Source: Anaerolineae bacterium (GTDB lineage Bacteria; Chloroflexota; Anaerolineae; Aggregatilineales; Phototrophicaceae). Taken from it: a DNA stretch of 5,031 nt. Shown one piece after another: positions 1 through 5,031 of the stretch; the stretch's first letter is position 1, and each line of letters opens with the position of its first letter. Both the position numbers and the translations under genes were made by a program. The notes under the pieces are model-generated. The model worked only from the letters and a program-made list of their open reading frames with translations, was not told the DNA's origin and ran no database searches. The stretch lies in contig JADLHH010000432.1 in the NCBI GenBank assembly GCA_020848855.1, positions 1 through 5,031 of the forward strand. Reading direction: 5' to 3'.

Positions 1-76
1 AACGCAGCAGCGAATAATACGTTCGCATGTACAGTTCGATCTCTTCGCTGCCTGTTTTCGGTACGGTGCGGTCCAT
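1..76 (-). CDS. N-terminal fragment of an unrecognised protein (partial, cut by window edge)
   Basis: An ATG at 76-74 opens a frame that stays open for 25 codons to the window edge. It begins MDRTVPKTGSEEIELY and continues MRTYYSLLR. The start lies 3 bp after the TAG stop of the membrane-protein gene before it, and a purine-rich stretch (AAGAAAAG) just upstream could serve as a weak ribosome site, so the two are probably translated together. The fragment is hydrophilic, has no signal peptide and holds no cofactor motif. It does not resemble the start of a molybdopterin catalytic subunit. I have an uncertain memory of conserved Chloroflexota hypothetical proteins with a similar TGxEEIELY...RTYYSLLR opening near molybdenum hydroxylase genes, but I cannot verify it. 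That this is a real gene rests on its spacing and frame; its function is unknown. Confidence 0.6.
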   Translation of the reverse strand, partial: MDRTVPKTGSEEIELYMRTYYSLLR

Positions 77-79
77 AGG

Positions 80-481
80 CTACTTTTCTTGGTTTTTTTC
101 GACGAACTGCCGCATTTCCCGGTTCAGGGTGCGCTGGCGCTTGCGCGCGGCGCGCTGGTAGTCAAGGTTCTCCTTGCGTTCCTTCTGCAAGTCCTTGTCC
201 TTGAACTGGAGTGCGCGGCGCGGGGCGGCAATCGTGACGATGATAGCCGAAATCAACGCGAGAATCACGAAAATGATCAGCGTGAAGGCGATTTGCAGGT
301 GCAGAACTGGCATCGTTCGCACTGACGCGCTGAAGCCCCGGAACGAGCCTTTGAGCCAGGTAATCAGCCCCGGCGCGAGTAACCACGCGATCACCAGCAG
401 GGCAATAATCATCAAAAAGCCGAAAGCCGCCCATAGCCCCCGGTTCCGCTTCTTTTCCGCAATTTTGACTTGGCTGCTCAT
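80..481 (-). CDS. Small two-helix membrane protein with charged C-terminal helix
   Basis: This 133-residue protein is not one I recognise. It has a basic N-terminus (residues 6-14, KIAEKKRNR), a first hydrophobic segment at about 16-43, a short loop, a second hydrophobic segment at about 62-86, and then a strongly charged tail (about 88-133, rich in K, R, E and Q) that looks like an amphipathic helix or coiled coil. By the positive-inside rule both ends should be cytoplasmic, giving a hairpin anchor with a long cytosolic tail. The ATG at 481-479 overlaps the TGA of the FAD/[2Fe-2S] gene as ATGA, and a good ribosome site (AGGAG at 491-487, 5 nt spacing) precedes it, so translational coupling is very likely. 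A reasonable inference is a membrane anchor or scaffold tied to the molybdenum hydroxylase. An unrelated co-transcribed membrane protein is also possible. Confidence 0.82.
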   Translation of the reverse strand: MSSQVKIAEKKRNRGLWAAFGFLMIIALLVIAWLLAPGLITWLKGSFRGFSASVRTMPVLHLQIAFTLIIFVILALISAIIVTIAAPRRALQFKDKDLQKERKENLDYQRAARKRQRTLNREMRQFVEKNQEK

Positions 482-1917
482 GTTGTCTCCTCTACTCTCG
501 CTTTCCCTGCTTCAAAGAACGCCTGAACGATTTTGTAGTAGCCTGTGCAGCGGCAGAGGTTGCCGGTAATGCTCTGTTCGACCTGCGCGTGCGTCGGCTG
601 CGGGTTTTCTTCGAGCAGCTTCGCGCCCGCCATCAGGAAACCCGGCGTGCAGTAGCCGCACTGTACTGCACCCTGTTCGACAAACGCCGCCTGAATGGGG
701 TGAAGTTCGCCGCCCTCTTCAGCAGCCGCGCGCAGCCCTTCCACCGTAACAATTTCGGCGTAGTGCGCGCGCGGGGCGGGGACCATGCACGCCATCACCG
801 CCGCGCCGTCGAGAAACACGGTACACGCGCCGCATTCGCCTTCGGCGCAGCCTTCTTTCGTCCCCGGCAGGTGCGCGTCTTCGCGCAGAAAGCGCAGCAG
901 CGTTTTACCCTGCCCGGTCATCATCGTGCGCGTTTCGCCGTTGATGGTCGTCGTAATCGGCGTGCCTTCCGCGTGCTCAAGCGCCTGCTGCGGCGGCGCT
1001 GCCACTGCCCCCCGCGCCCTGCCCCAGAGCATCGCCGGGTTGTGTGGATACTTTTCGCGCTCCGTCCCCGCTGCCAGCGCCTTCAGCGCCCGCGAGACGA
1101 GCACGCGCGTCATGTCGCTGCGGTATTCCGCCGTGCCGCGCACGTCGCCAATCGGCGTGACCGCCGCGCCAGCCAGCCGCGCCGCAACGCTGATCGCTTC
1201 CGGCGTCAGCCTGCGCCCCACGAGCGACTGCTGGGCGACACGCGCCTCGAAAATCGTCGGCGCGACACTGCCGAGCGTAATTGCCGCCCGCGTGATCACA
1301 TCACCGTCGAACGCCAGCACAACTGCCGCGTCCACCACCGAAATTGCCTGCGCGCGGCGCAAGCCCAGCTTGAGGAAGATGCCGCGCTCGTTTTCGCCCA
1401 GCGCCGGAAACGTGATGCTCGTCAGCAGTTCGTCCGGGCGCATCACCGTGCGGCGCGGACCCGTGTAGAAGGCGTTCAAGGGGATAGTACGCTCGCCTTC
1501 CAGCGAGGAAAGCGTCACGCTCGCGCCGAGCGCCCACAATGGGGTGATCGTGTCGTTGGCTGGCGAGGCGGTGATCAGGTTGCCCGCCACCGTCGCCCGG
1601 TTGCGAATCTGCGGCGCGCCCACTTCCCAGCAGGCTTGCGCCAGCGGCAGCGCGCGCTTCACCAGCAGGTCGCTGCCGACGACATGATTGTGTGTCACCA
1701 GCGCGCCGAGGCGAAGTGAATCGCCACGCTGATCGATTTTGTCCAAGCCGGGAATACGGCTGATGTCGATCAGCGTGTCGATGCCGGGGCGCTGCCCGCG
1801 CTCGATTTCGAGCAGAATGTCCGTGCCACCCGCGATGACGCGCGCGCGTTCGCGGTGCTGCGCCAGCAGTTCGAGCGCCTCAGGAACAGACGAAACCGTG
1901 AAGTAATGAGTCCACAT
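478..1917 (-). CDS. Fused FAD-binding and [2Fe-2S] subunit of a molybdenum hydroxylase (XDH/CODH type)
   Basis: This 479-residue electron-transfer protein belongs to the xanthine dehydrogenase/aerobic CO dehydrogenase family. Residues 1-285 are a CoxM/XdhB-like FAD domain, with AGGTD at 29-33, GAPQIRNRATVAGN at 100-113 and ASPAND at 117-122. A linker follows at about 286-319. Residues 320-479 are a CoxS-like domain with both cluster sites: the plant-type set C357, C362, C365 and C377, then the helical-domain set C420, C423, C455 and C457. All eight cysteines are present, so both clusters should form. The family passes electrons from the Mo centre through the clusters to FAD. The domain order is the reverse of the common fused XdhA, where the iron-sulphur part comes first. 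A GTG nine bases upstream lies inside the ribosome site, so I use the ATG at 1917. The gene overlaps the next one by 4 bp. The catalytic subunit is not in the window and the substrate is unknown. Confidence 0.95.
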   Translation of the reverse strand: MWTHYFTVSSVPEALELLAQHRERARVIAGGTDILLEIERGQRPGIDTLIDISRIPGLDKIDQRGDSLRLGALVTHNHVVGSDLLVKRALPLAQACWEVGAPQIRNRATVAGNLITASPANDTITPLWALGASVTLSSLEGERTIPLNAFYTGPRRTVMRPDELLTSITFPALGENERGIFLKLGLRRAQAISVVDAAVVLAFDGDVITRAAITLGSVAPTIFEARVAQQSLVGRRLTPEAISVAARLAGAAVTPIGDVRGTAEYRSDMTRVLVSRALKALAAGTEREKYPHNPAMLWGRARGAVAAPPQQALEHAEGTPITTTINGETRTMMTGQGKTLLRFLREDAHLPGTKEGCAEGECGACTVFLDGAAVMACMVPAPRAHYAEIVTVEGLRAAAEEGGELHPIQAAFVEQGAVQCGYCTPGFLMAGAKLLEENPQPTHAQVEQSITGNLCRCTGYYKIVQAFFEAGKARVEETT

Positions 1918-1923
1918 GCAGTT

Positions 1924-1929
1924 CACCTC
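1924..1929 (-). promoter_or_regulatory. Ribosome binding site deciding the FAD/[2Fe-2S] gene start
   Basis: GAGGTG on the minus strand lies 6 nt before the ATG at 1917-1915. The alternative in-frame GTG (1926-1924) is the last three bases of this same motif, so it cannot use the site. This favours the ATG and a 479-residue product over a 482-residue one. Confidence 0.7.
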
Positions 1930-1975
1930 GTTTACGAAAAAGGCATCGCACTCATCATGCCATGCCCCCTTCCCT

Positions 1976-2002
1976 ATTCTAATCGAAATTTGTTCTAAAT
2001 TT
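1976..2002 (-). promoter_or_regulatory. AT-rich candidate promoter/operator before the FAD/[2Fe-2S] gene
   Basis: The 94-bp gap between the phosphoesterase stop and the FAD/[2Fe-2S] start contains an AT-rich patch unlike its GC-rich surroundings. On the minus strand it has TAGAAT (1981-1976), one mismatch from the bacterial -10 consensus, and AAATTT twice, at 2002-1997 and 1991-1986, which is 11 bp apart and so on the same face of the helix. The start of the gene is about 60 bp downstream. I see no convincing -35 box at standard spacing. This may be a promoter or regulator site for the three distal genes, but the evidence is composition and spacing only. Confidence 0.3.
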
Positions 2003-2011
2003 GGTACAGAT

Positions 2012-2620
2012 TTACCGGGGTTCGATCTCCAGCAGCGTCACCGGGTTGATGTTCATAATGCAGGTCGAACGGTATTTGGTTTCGACCGTATCGCGCCGGT
2101 CGTAGGTATGCACATGCCCATGCACCATGTAGCGCGGTTCGTACCAGTTCATGAAGCGCAGAAAAGCATTAATGCCCCGGTGCGGCAGGTCGGACGCATC
2201 GTGGATGCCCCGCGCAGGCGCGTGCGTGACGAAAATATCCAGCTTTTGCCCGCGCAGGCGGCGAAAATTCAAGGGCAGCACGCTTTTATAAACCATCAGG
2301 TTCATGTCGAACTGCGAATACTGGATCGGGCTGTTGTTGTACTTGAGCGACCCTTCGATGCCGTAGAAGGTGATGCCATGATACTCAACAAAATGTCGAT
2401 GCAGGTCAACGCCACCCGGCGGACGGTCTTCGTAGCCCGTATCATGGTTGCCACGCACGTAAAACAGCGGCACGTTCAGCACCGAAGCAATATATTCGAG
2501 GTAAGCGGCAGGCATATCGCCGCAGCTTAAGAGCAGCTCGACATCGTGGTAACGCCGCCGCAGGTGCGCCGCATTCTCCATCTGCGGCATCACTGTATCG
2601 CTGACACAAAGAATTTTCAC
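2012..2620 (-). CDS. Calcineurin-like metallophosphoesterase
   Basis: This 202-residue cytosolic protein carries the metallophosphoesterase motifs in order: SD at 7-8, GD at 34-35, GNHD at 57-60, TH at 132-133 and GHVH at 168-171. These supply metal ligands D8, D35, N58, H133, H169 and H171, with H59 as the likely catalytic histidine. The first motif is normally D-x-H; here it is D8-T-V10, so one usual metal ligand is missing. The length fits the small YfcE-like branch, but the true substrate (phosphodiester, nucleotide or other phosphate ester) cannot be read from sequence. The start is a GTG at 2620-2618; an in-frame TAG two codons upstream blocks an extension, and no clear ribosome site is visible. 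It sits between the XdhC-like gene and the FAD/[2Fe-2S] gene, with gaps of 100 and 94 bp, so it may be only loosely tied to the molybdenum enzyme. Confidence 0.9.
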   Translation of the reverse strand: MKILCVSDTVMPQMENAAHLRRRYHDVELLLSCGDMPAAYLEYIASVLNVPLFYVRGNHDTGYEDRPPGGVDLHRHFVEYHGITFYGIEGSLKYNNSPIQYSQFDMNLMVYKSVLPLNFRRLRGQKLDIFVTHAPARGIHDASDLPHRGINAFLRFMNWYEPRYMVHGHVHTYDRRDTVETKYRSTCIMNINPVTLLEIEPR

Positions 2621-2650
2621 AGGCTAAATGCTCACAATAAACGTTCAAAT

Positions 2651-2678
2651 AGTACCGAGTACTGAGTGCCGAGTGCTG
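2651..2678. repeat. Four tandem degenerate heptamers (AGTRCYG)
   Basis: Four back-to-back 7-bp units are visible on the plus strand: AGTACCG, AGTACTG, AGTGCCG, AGTGCTG. They fit AGTRCYG with variation at only two positions, and each of the four possible combinations occurs once. On the minus strand the units read CRGYACT. They lie in the gap between the XdhC-like and phosphoesterase genes. Similar short heptamer arrays are known in intergenic regions of other bacteria, for example the STRR of filamentous cyanobacteria. A role here is unknown. Confidence 0.75.
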
Positions 2679-2681
2679 ACT

Positions 2682-2724
2682 CTGAGACAAAGCATCTTTT
2701 AGGAAGCTGTCGCTTGAGTCTCAG
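2682..2724 (-). other. Imperfect inverted repeat across the stop of the XdhC-like gene
   Basis: CTGAGAC at 2682-2688 is the exact complement of GTCTCAG at 2718-2724, and AAGC at 2690-2693 can pair with GCTT at 2712-2715 after a small internal bulge. This gives a 7 + 4 bp stem around an 18-nt loop. It spans the TGA of the XdhC-like gene. No T-run follows on the transcribed strand, so it is not a standard intrinsic terminator. It could be an mRNA-stabilising or attenuating hairpin, or chance. Confidence 0.25.
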
Positions 2725-3566
2725 GTTTTCGATTCACTCGTCGGCACCGGCTGTTCAGAACTTTCCATTCGCATCGGCTTCCCCGTGCCGCCGCGCCGCA
2801 GCATGGTGATTTCCGCGTAAATGCTCAGCGCGATTTCTTTCGGCGTCTCGGCTTCCAGTTCCAGCCCAATCGGGGCATAAATACGGGCAAGCTGCGCGTC
2901 CGTCATGCCGCGTTCTTCTTTCAGCGCCTTCACCGTCAGTGCCCAGCGGCGGCGGCTGCCGATCAAGCCGATATAAGCAGCATCCGTCGCCAGCAGCGCG
3001 GGAATCAGGTTCATGTCCACCGGCAGCCCGCGTGTAACCGCCGCGACGTAAGTATTTTTGTCAATGCGCTTATGCCGTGCCACTTCAGCGGGCTTGCAGA
3101 TGACGTATTCGTCCATTCCCGGCAGGTATTCGGGGTTGCAGAAGGCTTCACGGTCGTCCGAAAGCACGACACGGTAGTCCATCCACTTGCCAAGCTGCGC
3201 CAGCGCCCTGCCAACGTGCCCGCCGCCGATCACCAGCAGAGTCGGTGGGCTGCTCAAGGGTTCGATGAAGACCTCGACCGTGCCGCCACAAACACCGGGG
3301 TCGCCCGCCTTCAGGTCGTTGAGCGTGTACGAGCGCACGCGGGTCTGACCGTCCGCCAGCGAAGCAATAGCTTCGGCAATCACGAGCGACTCCATCGCGC
3401 CACCGCCGACCGTGCCGACGAACGTGCTATCCGCATAGACCAGCATTTTGCTTCCGGCATGGCGCGGCACTGAACCGCTGGCGCTTACGACCGTCGCCAG
3501 TGCGGCAGCAACGCCTTTGTCCTGAGCGTCGAGCAGAGCGGCGTAAACCGCGCGTATTTCGTCCAT
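2721..3566 (-). CDS. XdhC/CoxI-family molybdenum hydroxylase maturation protein
   Basis: This 281-residue protein matches the XdhC/CoxI/CoxF family, whose studied members bind molybdenum cofactor and help its sulphuration and insertion into xanthine dehydrogenase-type enzymes. The N-terminal domain shows GSVPRHAGSKMLV at 31-43, GGGAME at 54-59 and CGG at 93-95. A Rossmann-like domain follows with GGGHVG at 114-119, YIGLIGSRRR at 198-207 and a PIGLELEAETPKEIA segment at 232-246. The usual T-[RH]-x-H-x-x-D motif reads TRGLPVD at 178-184, so the histidine is replaced by leucine. The last 20 or so residues are a polar tail. An upstream GTG (3572-3570) overlaps the preceding stop as GTGA, but the ribosome site is better spaced for the ATG at 3566. 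The gene follows the glycosyltransferase-like gene with no gap. Its client is probably the enzyme encoded by the FAD/[2Fe-2S] gene downstream. Confidence 0.92.
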   Translation of the reverse strand: MDEIRAVYAALLDAQDKGVAAALATVVSASGSVPRHAGSKMLVYADSTFVGTVGGGAMESLVIAEAIASLADGQTRVRSYTLNDLKAGDPGVCGGTVEVFIEPLSSPPTLLVIGGGHVGRALAQLGKWMDYRVVLSDDREAFCNPEYLPGMDEYVICKPAEVARHKRIDKNTYVAAVTRGLPVDMNLIPALLATDAAYIGLIGSRRRWALTVKALKEERGMTDAQLARIYAPIGLELEAETPKEIALSIYAEITMLRRGGTGKPMRMESSEQPVPTSESKT

Positions 3567-3568
3567 GC

Positions 3569-5031
3569 TCACTGCACCTCAATTTCACCGACCAGCACCC
3601 GCCCATCCGGGTCGGCGCTGTCACTTTGCGGCGGGTAGCGTGTCAGCGTCGCCGGGTCGTACAGCCCCAACAGCACGCGGTAAGTACCGGGCGGCGCGGC
3701 GATGCTGATGGTTTCCAGAAAGCTCCCCGGCAGCCAGTTCCCCGGCGGCAGGCTGTCGTGCGCGGGTCGTGTGTCCGCCTGCGCGACGATTTCACCCGCA
3801 TCATTGACCAGATGGATGAAAATCTTCGCGTCGCCCTGTGCGCCGCCTTCTGTCTGCCACGCCAGCCCAACCTGCACCGAACTTGCGCCCGCAGCATCGA
3901 CTTCCGTGCCGAGGTCGGCGCTCATCAACTGCACCGCACCTGCTTGAAACGTCGCCAGCGGTTGCCCTGCCAGTACAAGCGGCTGGTACGGGTTGCCCTG
4001 GTACGCCCAATGATAGTACGGCATGTAGTCGCCCGCCAGATGTGGCACGATGCGAATGTGCGTTTCGTCCGTCACCAGCGCCGCAGGAATCAACGTCGGC
4101 ACTTCGAGCCACATCCCCGGCAATTCAGGCACGACTCGCGTGCCAACAAGCTGATCGTTGGCATACACGTCGAACGTCCCCGCATTCGCAGGGAGCAAGC
4201 GCGTCACCAGCACGGCTTCCAACCCCGCCTGCAAATTCAGCGTAAAGGCTTCTTCCACATCAATACGCCGTCCGCCGTCCATCACTGAGCAGTCGAACGA
4301 GCAGCCTGCGTAATTCAGTTGGAAGAACTCGGTGAAAAACTTGCCGGAAACCGCGCTGCTGCGCCAGCGGTAGCCGTGCTCATCTTCGGAAGCAATATCC
4401 GCCACGTCGACAAAATCGACCGCCTCCTTGCCGTCGAGGTACGGCGTCACCGCGCTCAGCACCCGCACCGCTGACGAACGATCCGCCGCTGCCCAGTTCG
4501 GGCGGTAAATGCCCTGCGTTTGCCCCGCCAGCGCAACGTTGTTGACCGGGTCGAGCGCGACGGTATAGGTCGCCAGCGTTTCAGCATACAGATCAGTTTC
4601 TTCCAAATAGACCAGCCCGACGCCGTGTTCACGCCCGTAAGACGCGATCAGGTCGGGGCGCTGGCGGTCGAGAAATTCGCCCACCGCGCCGGGACCGTTG
4701 CGCCAGTACGCCGCCGCGCCGGGTGTCGTCAAGCCGACCATATCAATCGTCGTCCGCCCCCCCACGTAGCGCATCATGCCCACGTCATGCACGGCAACCC
4801 GCGCGCCCTGCGAGGCGTTCTGTGCCAGCCAGTGCGCCATTTGCAGCGGCTGTGCTACGACATAACCAACGTTGAGCGCCTCGTTCGAGACAAATTGCAG
4901 GCTGTTCCGCAGCAGCGTGCTGACCGAAACCGCGATCAGCGCGCCGAAGACCGCGCCGATAAATGCCAGCCGCGCAGGTTGTGCCCGCCGGATGCCGTGC
5001 CGCAGCAAGCGCCGCAGCCGCGCATAAATGA
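3569..5031 (-). CDS. C-terminal part of a membrane glycosyltransferase-like protein (GT39/ArnT-like, partial)
   Basis: The frame is open to the window edge, so the N-terminus lies outside. A TTG at 5008-5006 is a possible start, but seven more in-frame codons precede it without a stop, and the content argues for a truncated larger protein. About 486 residues are visible. Counting from the TTG codon, a hydrophobic helix lies at about 13-33, probably the last membrane span. A long soluble part follows: a segment with VAVHDVGMMRYVGGRTTIDM at 71-90 and VGLTTPG at 91-97, a middle beta-rich stretch with a close cysteine pair (C236, C240), and a C-terminal beta domain (about 375-479) with FIHLVNDAGEIVAQ and a GTYRVLLGLYDP segment. 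In GT-C proteins of Chloroflexota the 'HD-G...D--GL--P' element after the last helix is familiar, and the C-terminal domain type is common there. The role would be sugar transfer on the outer face of the membrane. The catalytic N-terminal part is not visible, so the enzyme call is inference. Confidence 0.75.
   Translation of the reverse strand, partial: IYARLRRLLRHGIRRAQPARLAFIGAVFGALIAVSVSTLLRNSLQFVSNEALNVGYVVAQPLQMAHWLAQNASQGARVAVHDVGMMRYVGGRTTIDMVGLTTPGAAAYWRNGPGAVGEFLDRQRPDLIASYGREHGVGLVYLEETDLYAETLATYTVALDPVNNVALAGQTQGIYRPNWAAADRSSAVRVLSAVTPYLDGKEAVDFVDVADIASEDEHGYRWRSSAVSGKFFTEFFQLNYAGCSFDCSVMDGGRRIDVEEAFTLNLQAGLEAVLVTRLLPANAGTFDVYANDQLVGTRVVPELPGMWLEVPTLIPAALVTDETHIRIVPHLAGDYMPYYHWAYQGNPYQPLVLAGQPLATFQAGAVQLMSADLGTEVDAAGASSVQVGLAWQTEGGAQGDAKIFIHLVNDAGEIVAQADTRPAHDSLPPGNWLPGSFLETISIAAPPGTYRVLLGLYDPATLTRYPPQSDSADPDGRVLVGEIEVQ
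3575..3580 (-). promoter_or_regulatory. Ribosome binding site for the XdhC-like gene, inside the preceding gene
   Basis: GAGGTG on the minus strand lies within the last codons of the glycosyltransferase-like gene. It is 8 nt from the ATG at 3566-3564 but only 2 nt from the GTG at 3572-3570. The spacing favours the ATG. Either choice leaves the gene translationally coupled to its upstream neighbour. Confidence 0.6.

Noticed and set aside
589..1719. A 376-codon open frame on the plus strand
   Set aside because: It lies wholly opposite the FAD/[2Fe-2S] gene. Its product is dominated by arginine, histidine and alanine with no motif, as expected from the antisense of a GC-rich gene.
1942..1966. 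GGCAT and two ATGCC copies forming a possible small hairpin before the FAD/[2Fe-2S] gene
   Set aside because: The stem is only 5 bp and does not extend; this is expected by chance in GC-rich sequence.
1916..2530. A 204-codon open frame on the plus strand
   Set aside because: It mirrors the metallophosphoesterase, whose motifs are clear on the other strand; its own product has no recognisable feature.
2627..2648. TTGAAC followed by an AT-rich stretch before the phosphoesterase, resembling a promoter
   Set aside because: No -10 hexamer of acceptable quality falls at 16-18 bp spacing. The TTGTGAGC there resembles part of a lac operator but is too short to mean anything.
2442..2690. An 82-codon minus-strand frame crossing the heptamer repeats
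   Set aside because: Most of it overlaps the phosphoesterase in another frame, and its start is in the repeat array. No motif or ribosome site supports it.
3500..4288. A 262-codon open frame on the plus strand
   Set aside because: It is antisense to the glycosyltransferase-like and XdhC-like genes, is rich in arginine and histidine, and shows no domain.

Overview
The window is GC-rich, and every gene I can support lies on the minus strand, so transcription runs from high to low coordinates. The gene content suggests an uncultured or little-studied bacterium, most likely of the phylum Chloroflexota (Anaerolineae-like). Three things point there: the C-terminal part of a GT39/ArnT-like membrane protein with the extracellular motifs common in that phylum, an FAD-then-[2Fe-2S] fused molybdenum hydroxylase subunit, and a metallophosphoesterase of a type I associate with those genomes. 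This assignment is inference from family recall and was not tested by a search.

In transcription order the layout is as follows. (1) 5031-3569: the 3' part of a large membrane protein, probably a GT-C glycosyltransferase, cut by the window edge. (2) 3566-2721: an XdhC/CoxI-family molybdenum-enzyme maturation protein, coupled to the end of gene 1. (3) A 100-bp gap holding four degenerate heptamer repeats and an imperfect inverted repeat. (4) 2620-2012: a small calcineurin-like metallophosphoesterase. (5) A 94-bp gap with an AT-rich, promoter-like patch. (6) 1917-478: a fused FAD-binding plus double [2Fe-2S] subunit of a xanthine dehydrogenase/CO dehydrogenase-type enzyme. (7) 481-80: a two-helix membrane protein overlapping gene 6 by 4 bp. 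(8) 76-1: the first 25 codons of another gene, starting 3 bp after gene 7 stops.

The theme is a molybdenum hydroxylase locus. The fused protein would carry electrons from a molybdopterin catalytic subunit through two [2Fe-2S] clusters to FAD. The XdhC-like protein would help load the molybdenum cofactor. The catalytic molybdopterin subunit is not in the window, so the substrate cannot be named. The least explained part is the tightly coupled tail of the operon: a small membrane protein with a charged cytoplasmic helix, followed by an unrecognised protein. No RNA genes, CRISPR arrays, insertion sequences or integrases were seen, and no gene-free stretch exceeds 100 bp.
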